Of a stretch of 16,093 nucleotides of DNA, positions 1 through 6,598 are shown piece by piece. How positions within the stretch are numbered: position 1 is the stretch's first letter; every line of letters begins with the position of its first letter. The stretch is from NCBI GenBank assembly GCA_934486705.1, contig CAKSQS010000059.1, positions 1 through 16,093 of the forward strand. Direction: 5' to 3'. Source of the DNA: an uncultured Eubacteriales bacterium. GTDB lineage: Bacteria > Bacillota > Clostridia > Oscillospirales > Acutalibacteraceae. The notes beneath the pieces were generated by a model that was given only the letters and a program-made list of their open reading frames with translations, did not search any database and was not told the origin of the DNA. The translations under genes were made by a program, and so were the position numbers.

Positions 1-2
1 CT

Positions 3-101
3 CAGGTAGACATTACAAGAAAATGGACCGGCAGACGCAGGGATTGGGGTGAGATTCATTCTCAGCTTGAAATATTCTTTGCCGACAGACTGCCGGAGTA
101 A
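3..101 (+). CDS. C-terminal end of an unrecognised protein (partial)
   Basis: An open frame enters from the left edge and ends at TAA 99-101, giving 32 residues that finish in EIHSQLEIFFADRLPE. The composition is protein-like, with charged and aromatic residues (TRKWTGRRRDWGE) and no low complexity. The two other plus frames stop within the first 51 bases. I do not recognise the family. The position next to transposase and integrase remnants suggests a mobile-element gene such as a large recombinase or mobilisation protein, but that is inference from context only. The gene start lies outside the window. Confidence 0.4.
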   Translation, partial: QVDITRKWTGRRRDWGEIHSQLEIFFADRLPE

Positions 102-121
102 CAGAAATTCACAGCCATGTA

Positions 122-158
122 AAGGGTAAAATGAACGGCTGCCACGGCAGCCGCCCTT
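122..158 (+). terminator. Possible weak terminator hairpin after the partial gene
   Basis: CGGCTGC (136-142) pairs with GCAGCCG (147-153) around a 4-nt loop, and an outer AAGGG/CCCTT (122-126 with 154-158) can extend the stem across a bulge. It lies about 20 nt after the stop at 101. No T-run follows, so rho-independent function is doubtful. A second possible arm pair, GGCGTG (194-199) with CACGCC (219-224), is followed by a T-rich stretch (231-245). The rest of 103-313 shows nothing gene-like. Confidence 0.3.
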
Positions 159-313
159 GACATATCCTGCTCTTTCTGCTATTATGCAAATACGGCGTGC
201 AAGCCGATTTACGTCTCACACGCCATTCATCTTTTTGCTTTTTTATGCCGTACTTTGGACTTTACACATAATATGAAGAAGAACCTTCAAATCCTTTGTT
301 TTTAAAAGTTTAC

Positions 314-373
314 TTATCTGATTTCTAATTTTTGCTCTTTTGTCCATATTCGTCTCTTTTGTCCTTTTTTCAT
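314..373 (-). pseudogene. Remnant of the N-terminus of an IS transposase OrfA
   Basis: An ATG at 373, preceded by a GGGGG ribosome binding site six or seven bases upstream, opens a 19-codon frame reading MKKGQKRRIWTKEQKLEIR before TAA (314-316). The pattern KRR-W-T-KEQKLEI is typical of the first helix of the helix-turn-helix OrfA of IS3-type insertion sequences, which normally continues as EIVRKH...; here it stops at once and no other frame picks up the expected continuation. This is therefore read as a broken leftover, not a working gene. It sits just past the terminator of the Fic operon. With so few residues the match could be chance, and a small leader peptide is the alternative. Confidence 0.35.
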
Positions 374-406
374 TTTAATACCCCCTGATACATTTTAGCA
401 TAAAAA

Positions 407-445
407 AAAGGTAGATACATAGTGGTTTTCTATGTATCTACCTTT
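407..445 (-). terminator. Bidirectional rho-independent terminator after the Fic operon
   Basis: A perfect 16-bp stem (407-422 pairing with 430-445) closes a 7-nt loop TGGTTTT. On the minus strand the stem runs into eight T's (plus-strand A's at 402-409), and on the plus strand into TTTATTTT. It lies about 65 nt past the Fic stop codon and should end that minus-strand transcript. It could also stop read-through from the left. Confidence 0.85.
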
Positions 446-508
446 ATTTTACTATTGCACTTAGCCGGAGGTCCTGGCTAATCAGGATTTACTTTCTATT
501 ACTTGTGT

Positions 509-1222
509 TCACTCCTCTGTATACTCATGCGGTTTTTCTTTATAGTCTTTAACTTTATACTCACCAATGGTATCGTATTTACTTGCTCTGGTTTCGACAG
601 GGATGTCGGTTGCATTATCTTCACCGAGGATAGCATCAAAGAAAATGCGTTCAAGGTATTCGTATTTAGAATAAATGCCCTGTGAAGCCCAAACGAGAGC
701 GTTACGAACATAGGCAGAGTAGGTTTTGAAAAGTTCGTGTTCAACCTCAAATCTCAATGATTTTGCGAGCAGTACAGCAAATACTATAACCGTTCTTGTA
801 TTACCCTCACGGAATGGGTGTGTCTGCCAAATACTTGCTATAATACGAACAAGCCTGAAAACTATATCTTTGTCATTATTGCCGATTCTTTTGAGCTTAG
901 CGATTTCTTTCATAGTAACAGTAAGTTGTTTTTTTATTTCTTTCGGGTAAGCATAACGAACGGTATCGCCGCCTAAAACATCTTCGTATTTCACCATTTG
1001 AATAGTGCGGAATTCTCCCGCCCAATCAAATATTTGACCGAAGATATTGCGGTGAATATCCTGTAAGGTTTCGATATTAAATTTATCATATTTATAATCA
1101 TAAATTGCCGTCATCGCAAGCCCTGTAATGTCAGCCTCCGCTTTGCGCAGCAGCTCGGCATCTTTTATACCGGCTAAGTTCTTAAGGACATTTACATTAT
1201 CATATAAATAAGGGTCGCGCAT
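509..1222 (-). CDS. Fic-family AMPylating toxin (Fic/DOC protein)
   Basis: A 237-aa Fic-domain protein, predicted to transfer AMP from ATP to a hydroxyl on a target protein in the cytoplasm. Residues 135-143 read HPFREGNTR, the Fic active-site loop HPFx(D/E)GNxR: His135 is the catalytic base, Glu139 binds Mg2+, and Asn141 and Arg143 bind phosphate. The flap precedes it (about 72-92, RTIQ..KYEDVLGGDTVRYAYP). The usual last GNGR is GNTR here, which is common in Fic proteins. No inhibitory helix is visible within this protein, so control should come from the neighbour in trans. ATG 1222 is preceded by GGAGG lying in the last codons of the antitoxin gene, whose stop ends 3 nt upstream; the two are surely one transcript and translationally coupled. 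The C-terminal tail after about residue 200 is charged and Lys/Glu-rich. Target proteins cannot be told from sequence. Confidence 0.9.
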   Translation of the reverse strand: MRDPYLYDNVNVLKNLAGIKDAELLRKAEADITGLAMTAIYDYKYDKFNIETLQDIHRNIFGQIFDWAGEFRTIQMVKYEDVLGGDTVRYAYPKEIKKQLTVTMKEIAKLKRIGNNDKDIVFRLVRIIASIWQTHPFREGNTRTVIVFAVLLAKSLRFEVEHELFKTYSAYVRNALVWASQGIYSKYEYLERIFFDAILGEDNATDIPVETRASKYDTIGEYKVKDYKEKPHEYTEE

Positions 1223-1225
1223 CTG

Positions 1226-1747
1226 TTAAGCCTCCGTTACAAAACCGTATCTTCTGAGCGTTTGTTCAAACACCGACAAAAATGATATATTGCCGTTTTT
1301 CCAATTTGCGAGATCGTTTTTTACCCTATCGCTTACCGGAACTCCTTCAATTGAAGTCATAGCTTCTGAAAAAGAAATTCGTTTTTCTTTTTCTTCGGAT
1401 GAAATATTGTCCATACCGTTTGTAAGTTTCAACATTTTTAATTTGCGAAGTATAGCTTTGTCTAATAGCTCTGCGGCGGTTTCAATATCCGCAATTCTTT
1501 TTGAAATTTCAGGTAATTCTGCCTCATGTTTTTTTCTTAAAGAAAGTTGATTTTTTATATCTTGGTATTCTTCTGCCTTGATATATTTGCTCGCAACGGT
1601 ATCACCGTTACGGTTTTGCAAATATAAATATAGCTTACCACCAATCGTTTTTTTAGAAATATATCCCTTTGGTAGGTTACTAAGTTGTTGTTCAATTTCA
1701 AGTTTTAAGGCAAGCAATTCTTTGTATTCGTTAATAATATCAGTCAT
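1226..1747 (-). CDS. Coiled-coil protein with C-terminal VbhA-like Fic antitoxin domain
   Basis: A 173-aa protein encoded directly upstream of the Fic toxin. The C-terminal part (about 124-170) reads SFSEAMTSIEGVPVSD...ANWKNGNIS, matching the VbhA antitoxin pattern EAxxSxxxEGxxxS...L..Y..GEIS, the small domain that inserts a Glu into the Fic ATP site (class I Fic modules). Residues 22-58 (LPKGYISKKTIGGKLYLYLQ...SKYIK) form a short beta-rich module, and 59-105 is a charged, probably coiled-coil helix. VbhA itself is only about 60 residues, so this antitoxin carries an extra N-terminal half, which may bind DNA for autoregulation or bind the toxin. Oddity: the canonical Ser/Thr four residues before Glu134 is Met130 here, with Thr131 and Ser132 instead. 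The start ATG 1747 has TGGAGG six bases upstream. Confidence 0.8.
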   Translation of the reverse strand: MTDIINEYKELLALKLEIEQQLSNLPKGYISKKTIGGKLYLYLQNRNGDTVASKYIKAEEYQDIKNQLSLRKKHEAELPEISKRIADIETAAELLDKAILRKLKMLKLTNGMDNISSEEKEKRISFSEAMTSIEGVPVSDRVKNDLANWKNGNISFLSVFEQTLRRYGFVTEA

Positions 1748-1770
1748 AATATTACCTCCAGACTAGTAAT

Positions 1771-1799
1771 ATTATATCACAAATTAACCTACAAATCAA
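1771..1799 (-). promoter_or_regulatory. Sigma-A promoter of the antitoxin-Fic operon
   Basis: On the minus strand TTGATT (1794-1799) is followed after exactly 17 bp by TATAAT (1771-1776), with a TGA just before it giving an extended -10. The predicted transcript start is near 1764, leaving a leader of about 17 nt with the ribosome binding site. Confidence 0.75.
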
Positions 1800-1826
1800 T
1801 GATATTTTAAAATTATGTAGGTTAAT
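1783..1826. promoter_or_regulatory. Inverted-repeat operator candidate in the antitoxin promoter
   Basis: ATTAACCTACA (1783-1793) is repeated exactly in inverted form as TGTAGGTTAAT (1816-1826), centres 33 bp apart, about three helical turns. The first arm fills the spacer between -10 and -35 and the second lies upstream of -35, as expected for an autorepressor site. The binding protein, perhaps the antitoxin N-terminal half, is inferred. Confidence 0.55.
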
Positions 1827-1918
1827 AATCCGTTATATTATTAAACCGTATTTCAAGCGATATAAGTTGTCCTGCCGTAGTTATTCCTTTCTTTGTTTAC
1901 TGCGGTATAAATTTTGAC

Positions 1919-2233
1919 TTAAATCTCAAAGCCCTCGGTTATACCGTTAAGCCTTGAAGTATCTTTTTTCACATAGTAAAGCTCAGTTATCTGCGGGGTA
2001 CCGTGTCCTAACAGGTCAGCCACCTGTCTCTGTGAGAGCGCCTTAATCGTCCCGTCCGATTGTTTTCGTCCGTTCGCTAAGTTTGTGGCGAATGTGTGCC
2101 GCAGGCTGTGCAAGCCTTTTTGTTCAATTCCTGCTGCCTTTATTATGCGATAAAATCTTTTTCGCAAATTGACAGGCTTCGTACAGCCGCCGTTACCGTC
2201 TGCCACAAGGGGCGCATTTTCGCCGAAATAGGA
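1919..2233 (-). pseudogene. C-terminal catalytic fragment of a tyrosine recombinase/integrase
   Basis: About 104 codons run from just after an in-frame TAA (2234-2236) to the stop at 1919-1921. They include HSLRHTFATNL (the HxxR box), LGHGTPQITELYY (the second His of the LGH box and the nucleophilic Tyr) and a normal-looking tail. The N-terminal DNA-binding domain, the first catalytic Arg and the beta-hairpin Lys are missing, so it cannot act as an integrase. The only in-frame start, GTG 2206, has no ribosome binding site. The truncated end lies only about 33 bp from the stop of the AraC-family gene, marking a rearrangement boundary. It is probably what is left of an integrative element or prophage. 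Confidence 0.8.
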
Positions 2234-2266
2234 TTATCTGCGAGAACATTATCAGGGACTAAAGTG

Positions 2267-3052
2267 CTATTTACAGGTGTTTTTTTCGTTTTGTTTGTAT
2301 TCCGTTGCTGTCATTCCGGTTGTTTTTTTAAAATAACGGCAAAAATAGCTTTCATCACCAAAACCTGAAAGCTCGGCGATTTTAGGAACAGAATAATAAT
2401 CCGATACAATAAGCTCTTTTGCCCGAGAAAGCTTGAGATCGTTTATATATTTTATCGGAGTTGTATTTTTGCATTTTAAAAAAATATTCCTCAAATAGGT
2501 AGTGCTTATACCGCATAAATTTGCGAGATACTCCACATTAATATTTTCTGATGTATAATTTCTGTGAATGTATTCTATTGCCGGTTCTATGATTTTTTCT
2601 GTGGCTTTCGGAACATACTTTTTTTCGTATTCACCGAGCATAAAGCAGATTATTGAATACAGATTTGCTTTGCATTGCATTTCATATCCCGATGACTTCA
2701 GACGAAATGCCTTTTCGGCAGACTTAAATTTATCTGCAACCAAATCACTTATATTGAAAACAAACGGCTCAAAAGAAACGGTATCTGCAATTTTGAAATT
2801 TATAGCATAGCAATCCCCGGGACTTTGTGCTTCAACTACATAATTGGAGCGTTCCGGCATAAAGATAATATCACCCTTTCCTGTATAAAGTACATTCTTC
2901 CCTTCAAAAATATATTTTTTGCTTCCGGACAAATGCAGCGCCAATCCGTGAGAGGCTCTGTCTTTGTGAATTGCATCTCCCTCTCCCTTGGGAACATAGC
3001 ACGCAAGAACTATTTTCTCTATATTAAAATTATATTCAAAAAATTTTTTCAT
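2267..3052 (-). CDS. AraC-family transcriptional regulator of the glycyl radical locus
   Basis: A 261-aa regulator with an N-terminal cupin-like sensor domain (about 30-95, including HGLALHLSGSKKYIFEG and GDIIFMPERSNY) and a C-terminal double helix-turn-helix (about 155-256). The first HTH is VEYLANLCGISTTYLRNIF, the second is VPKIAELSGFGDESYFCRYF followed by KKTTGMTATEYK, the AraC hallmark. ATG 3052 is chosen because GGAGG stands about 10 bases upstream; a longer frame from 3127 would read through the promoter. The gene is divergent from the glycyl radical enzyme, so it most likely senses that enzyme's substrate or a related compound and activates the operon. The cupin pocket ligand is unknown. 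It is A+T-rich, like the genes to its left. Confidence 0.88.
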   Translation of the reverse strand: MKKFFEYNFNIEKIVLACYVPKGEGDAIHKDRASHGLALHLSGSKKYIFEGKNVLYTGKGDIIFMPERSNYVVEAQSPGDCYAINFKIADTVSFEPFVFNISDLVADKFKSAEKAFRLKSSGYEMQCKANLYSIICFMLGEYEKKYVPKATEKIIEPAIEYIHRNYTSENINVEYLANLCGISTTYLRNIFLKCKNTTPIKYINDLKLSRAKELIVSDYYSVPKIAELSGFGDESYFCRYFKKTTGMTATEYKQNEKNTCK

Positions 3053-3073
3053 ATAAATCAAGCCTCCGTAAAT

Positions 3074-3102
3074 ATTATAATATTTTGTTTTGAAACAGTC
3101 AA
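3074..3102 (-). promoter_or_regulatory. Sigma-A promoter of the AraC-family gene
   Basis: On the minus strand TTGACT (3097-3102), 17 bp, then TATAAT (3074-3079). The predicted start near 3067 places the ribosome binding site at the very 5' end of the transcript, which supports ATG 3052 over the upstream in-frame start. Confidence 0.65.
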
Positions 3103-3123
3103 TGTATTTTGAAATGTTTATTG
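3088..3123. promoter_or_regulatory. Direct repeat, candidate AraC-type operator
   Basis: TTTTGAAA occurs at 3088-3095 and again at 3107-3114, 19 bp apart in the same orientation. Extended to 17 bp each, the copies (3088-3104 and 3107-3123) agree at 12 positions. The pair covers the regulator's own -35 and ends at the -35 of the enzyme operon, the usual layout for an AraC activator that also represses itself. The regulator-site link is inferred. Confidence 0.5.
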
Positions 3124-3149
3124 ACAAAACAAGCGATTGATGTTATGTT
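3121..3149 (+). promoter_or_regulatory. Promoter of the glycyl radical enzyme operon
   Basis: A perfect -35 TTGACA (3121-3126) and, after 17 bp, a weak -10 TATGTT (3144-3149). A consensus -35 with a poor -10 suits an activated promoter. The leader is about 35 nt and has AGAAGGA (3178-3184) before ATG 3191. Confidence 0.6.
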
Positions 3150-3190
3150 TTGTGTGGAAAAATCAAATGATATATTAGAAGGAATATATT

Positions 3191-5425
3191 ATGTTCGATC
3201 AGGACAGAAAATTTATAGAAAATAAATATCACAAAACAGACGAGCCTTTTAATCCGTATATACGAATGGCATATCACGGGTACGACTACGACAAAAGCAC
3301 AGGTCTTGAGGATGAAGAAATAAAGGAAGATCTTGTAAGACTTTATGAGAAAATAAAAAGCTTGCCGCACCCTGTTGCAAAAGCGTATGCAGTGAAATTT
3401 GTCCTTGAAAACACAAAAATCGATGTAAATGAACACGATTTCTTTGTAGGATTTTGGAGTGTAAACAGGCTTGCAAACTGTGTTACGCTTGATAAGTGGA
3501 ACAGTGAGGTTTTCGGGAATATTCTTCCGGAATTAAAAGAAAAAATGTATGATATGAACGAATCCGGAGCAGCCGCGATATGGTCTGACTTTGACCATGT
3601 TATTCCGGATTGGGGCTCAATTCTCGGCTTGGGCTTTTCCGGACTTATAAAGCGTACCGAAGAATACAAAGAGTTGCACAGAAAAAACAATACTCTTACG
3701 CCGGAATCAGAAGCGTTTTTTGACGGAATTATAATTGAATACAAGGCGATAATAGATTTAATAGACAGACTTTATAAATATGCACAGACTAAAACCCATA
3801 CAAAAGCGTCAAAAATTGCCGAATGCCTTTGTCATATCCGTGACGGTGCACCGCGGAATATGTATGAGGCAATGCAGGTGATCTATATTTACTTTATGAT
3901 TTCGGAATGCTTTGATTCATATCAGGTGCGCTCACTCGGCAACGGTCTTGACAACACGCTGTATTCATTTTATCAAAACGACTTAAAAAACCGGCAATAT
4001 ACAAAAGAAGATATAAGGGAACTTTTAAGGTATTTTCTTATTCAATGGTCGGCAATCGGCAATTACTGGGGACAGCCGTTTTATATGGGCGGTACAAATA
4101 TTGACGGAAGTACAAAATACAACGAATTGTCCTATATAATACTTGACGTCTATGACGAGATGGGAATATACAATCCTAAAATTCAGATAAAGGTGAATGA
4201 AAATACATCCGACGAGTTGCTTTTCAAGGTTTTTGATATGATACGCCGCGGAAAAAACTGTTTTGCCTTATGCTGCGAACCCGGCATAATGAAAGCAGTA
4301 ATGACATACGGCGCAACATATGACGAGGCGCTTAATATGGACATACGCGGCTGTTATGAAACGGGTGTAAGAGCGAACGAGGTATCAACAGCAACGGGGT
4401 ACGTTAATGCCTTAAAATCGGTGGAGTATGTATTCAGCAACGGGTTTGATTCAAGATTAAATAAACAACTTGGACTTAAGACAGGAGGACTTGCAGACTT
4501 AAAAACATTCGAGGACTTTTACAATGCGGTTTTAAAGCAGTGGGAAAATCTTATCGAAATGACAATTGACGTATCAAAGCAGTACGAGGAATACCTAAGT
4601 TTTATTAACCCGTCAAATATGTATTCCGCAACGATTGAAGGAGCGTTAAAAAAAGGAAGGGACGCATATCAAAGCGGGGTTAAATTTAACAATTCAGCCG
4701 TTTTAAACTGCGGATTTGCAAGCCTTGTAGATGCAGTTATGGCGGTAAAGGAATTTGTGTATGACAAAAAAACCGTAACACTCGAAACGTTTGTCGAGGC
4801 GCTTGATAAAAACTGGGACAGTTTTGAAGATTTGCATACAAGTATAACTAAAAGTAGGCATAAATACGGAAACGATGATGACGAAACAGATAGGTACACC
4901 GAGGCAATGTCCGCATATTTTGCTTCTAAGGTAAATAACCGTCCGAATGCGCGAGGCGGCGTTTACAAAGCAATTATGCACACCGCAATGCAGTTTGTTT
5001 GGGCGGGTGCAAAAACAGGCGCAACACCGGACGGAAGATATGCGGGTGACGAAATTTCCAAAAATGATTCCCCGTCCGTTGGCATGGACCGGGAGGGTGT
5101 AACCGCACTGATAAAGTCAGCGCTTAAAGCGCGTCCTTATACCTATTGTGAAAGCTTTTGTCTTGACGTTATGCTTCACCCCTCAGCAGTCAGCGGCAAT
5201 GAAGGACTTGAGGTTATGAAGTCGCTCCTGTTTATGTATATGAAAAACGGAGGACAAACAATGCAGATCAATGTTTTCAATACACAAACTCTGAAAGACG
5301 CTCAGAAGCGCCCCGAAAAGTACCAAAATCTACAGGTTCGTGTGTGCGGATGGAATGTGTTGTGGAATAACCTCAGCCAAAAGGAACAGAACGCATACAT
5401 TACAAGAGCAGCAAATATAATGTGA
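3191..5425 (+). CDS. Glycyl radical enzyme of the PFL family, substrate unknown
   Basis: A 744-aa glycyl radical enzyme, oxygen-sensitive and cytoplasmic. The active-site loop is at 386-391 (RGCYET), with the thiyl Cys388 and Glu390; in eliminases such as glycerol, choline and hydroxyproline lyases the Glu of GCVE is the catalytic base. The C-terminal radical loop is at 716-724 (VRVCGWNVL), with Gly720 as radical carrier. Between them lie TGATPDGRYAGD (609-620) and NDSPSVGMDREG (625-636), typical of the family. Oddities: GCYE instead of GCVE, Trp721 where the family signature has Tyr, FALCCEPG (358-365) where relatives have a PSF-NDE segment, and a length below the usual 760-850. It is therefore neither plainly pyruvate formate-lyase nor a standard characterised dehydratase. 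It is cotranscribed with its activase 114 bp downstream. A C-C/C-O/C-N lyase or decarboxylase acting on a small metabolite is likely. Confidence 0.9.
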   Translation: MFDQDRKFIENKYHKTDEPFNPYIRMAYHGYDYDKSTGLEDEEIKEDLVRLYEKIKSLPHPVAKAYAVKFVLENTKIDVNEHDFFVGFWSVNRLANCVTLDKWNSEVFGNILPELKEKMYDMNESGAAAIWSDFDHVIPDWGSILGLGFSGLIKRTEEYKELHRKNNTLTPESEAFFDGIIIEYKAIIDLIDRLYKYAQTKTHTKASKIAECLCHIRDGAPRNMYEAMQVIYIYFMISECFDSYQVRSLGNGLDNTLYSFYQNDLKNRQYTKEDIRELLRYFLIQWSAIGNYWGQPFYMGGTNIDGSTKYNELSYIILDVYDEMGIYNPKIQIKVNENTSDELLFKVFDMIRRGKNCFALCCEPGIMKAVMTYGATYDEALNMDIRGCYETGVRANEVSTATGYVNALKSVEYVFSNGFDSRLNKQLGLKTGGLADLKTFEDFYNAVLKQWENLIEMTIDVSKQYEEYLSFINPSNMYSATIEGALKKGRDAYQSGVKFNNSAVLNCGFASLVDAVMAVKEFVYDKKTVTLETFVEALDKNWDSFEDLHTSITKSRHKYGNDDDETDRYTEAMSAYFASKVNNRPNARGGVYKAIMHTAMQFVWAGAKTGATPDGRYAGDEISKNDSPSVGMDREGVTALIKSALKARPYTYCESFCLDVMLHPSAVSGNEGLEVMKSLLFMYMKNGGQTMQINVFNTQTLKDAQKRPEKYQNLQVRVCGWNVLWNNLSQKEQNAYITRAANIM

Positions 5426-5539
5426 TCATAAATAGGTTAGACAAACGCTGCATAATAGGCGATGGATCGATAACGGGCAGAATGTTTGACTGAATTTAAC
5501 AGTCATAACATCAAGGAAAACAAACAAGGAGAGTGGATA

Positions 5540-6418
5540 ATGAGCTCAAACATAGTTCAAATAAAGCGTTTTGCCGTCCATGACGGTGACGGAATACGCA
5601 CAACCGTGTTTTTCAAGGGATGTCCGCTGAAATGCGTATGGTGTCATAACCCTGAAACACTTTCGCCAAAGCGTCAGATTGCTTTTTACAGTCATAAGTG
5701 CGTTATGTGCGGAAAATGCGCAGAGGTTTGCGGTTTCCATTCTTTTTCGGAAAACATACATAGAATAGACAAAACAAAATGCACTATGTGCGGAAAATGT
5801 GCCTTCGTCTGCCCTCAAAGCGCGCTTGAAATATTCGGTACTGAAATGAGCACGGATGAAATTTGTGCGGTTTTATTTAAAGATAAAGATTTTTACAGTG
5901 AAAGCGACGGCGGAATTACATTATCGGGCGGTGAGTGTCTTCTCCAAAGCGAAGCGTGCCGAGAAATCTTAAAAACGATGAAACAAAACGGAATAAATAC
6001 CGCTGTCGATACCTGCGGATTTGTTCCGAAATCGGCGATAGACAGGGTTATGCCGTACACCGATACATTTCTGTATGATATAAAGGCGATAGATGATGAA
6101 GTACATATCAAATGTACCGGTCAGTCAAACAAAATTATTCTTGATAACCTCATATATCTGGATAACTGCAGAGCAAAAATCGAAATACGTATTCCGTATA
6201 TTCCAAACTATAACGATAATCAAATTAATAAAATCGGGAAATTCCTGTCAAAAATTAAAAATGTTATCGGTGCTTGCGTCTTGCCGTATCACAATTATGC
6301 AAAATCAAAATATGCTGCACTCGGCATGGAGGATACTCTTCCGCAAAATCTGCCTTCGGATGAAGAAATTTTAAAGGCAAAGGATATTTTGAAAAATTAT
6401 GGAATATCGATAAAATAA
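5540..6418 (+). CDS. Glycyl-radical enzyme activating enzyme (radical SAM)
   Basis: A 292-aa radical-SAM activase that cleaves S-adenosylmethionine and removes a hydrogen atom from the glycine of the partner enzyme encoded just upstream. The radical-SAM cluster is Cys28-x3-Cys32-x2-Cys35 (GCPLKCVWCHNPE). An inserted ferredoxin-like region carries two 4Fe-4S motifs, Cys54/57/60/64 and Cys81/84/87/91, as in activases of GRE dehydratases and lyases but not in the short PFL activase. The SAM-binding GGE lies in LSGGEC (about 128-133). The N-terminal QIKRFAVHDGDGIRTTVFFKGC is family-typical. ATG 5540 is chosen for the AAGGAGAG about 6 bases upstream; a TTG at 5486 would add 18 residues with no ribosome binding site. 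The two extra clusters support an eliminase-type partner. No promoter or terminator is evident in the 114-bp gap 5426-5539, so it belongs to the same operon. Confidence 0.92.
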   Translation: MSSNIVQIKRFAVHDGDGIRTTVFFKGCPLKCVWCHNPETLSPKRQIAFYSHKCVMCGKCAEVCGFHSFSENIHRIDKTKCTMCGKCAFVCPQSALEIFGTEMSTDEICAVLFKDKDFYSESDGGITLSGGECLLQSEACREILKTMKQNGINTAVDTCGFVPKSAIDRVMPYTDTFLYDIKAIDDEVHIKCTGQSNKIILDNLIYLDNCRAKIEIRIPYIPNYNDNQINKIGKFLSKIKNVIGACVLPYHNYAKSKYAALGMEDTLPQNLPSDEEILKAKDILKNYGISIK

Positions 6419-6519
6419 TTTAGACAATACGAAAATAATTTTCCTGCCTTTCTTTGTTTTATGCGGCGCAATTTTTGAGATTGCAGATTAAAGAGTATTA
6501 AAAGTATGCAATATAAAAT

Positions 6520-6542
6520 GAGACTTTCGGTATGAAAGTCTC
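6520..6542. terminator. Hairpin A in the convergent gap
   Basis: GAGACTTTC (6520-6528) and GAAAGTCTC (6534-6542) form a perfect 9-bp stem with loop GGTAT. On the minus strand it runs into ATTTTATATT, so it could end leftward transcription. No T-run follows on the plus strand. Confidence 0.45.
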
Positions 6543-6575
6543 CTCAGTCTGTCAATAAACCTAAAAATTTGATTT

Positions 6576-6593
6576 TGCGGCGTTCACGCCGCA
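6576..6593 (+). terminator. Probable terminator of the glycyl radical operon
   Basis: TGCGGCG (6576-6582) pairs with CGCCGCA (6587-6593) over loop TTCA, followed by ATTTAAGTTTTT. It is GC-rich, compact and about 160 nt past the activase stop, so it is the best candidate end of that operon on the plus strand, though the T-run is interrupted. Confidence 0.5.
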
Positions 6594-6598
6594 TTTAA

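Noticed and set aside
2206..2269. Possible frameshifted extension of the integrase fragment into the AraC-family gene
   Set aside because: The integrase frame hits TAA at 2234-2236, and a join by one-base shift in the CCCC run near 2209-2212 is not clearly integrase-like upstream, so the fragment is limited to 1919-2233.
3053..3127. Longer N-terminus for the AraC-family protein starting at 3127
   Set aside because: It would place the promoter (3074-3102) and operator inside the coding region; ATG 3052 has the GGAGG site.
5486..5539. TTG start adding 18 residues to the activase
   Set aside because: There is no ribosome binding site and the extra residues do not fit the family; ATG 5540 has AAGGAGAG.
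5426..5539. Riboswitch or second promoter between enzyme and activase genes
   Set aside because: No conserved riboswitch core, good -35/-10 pair or terminator hairpin was seen in the 114 bases.
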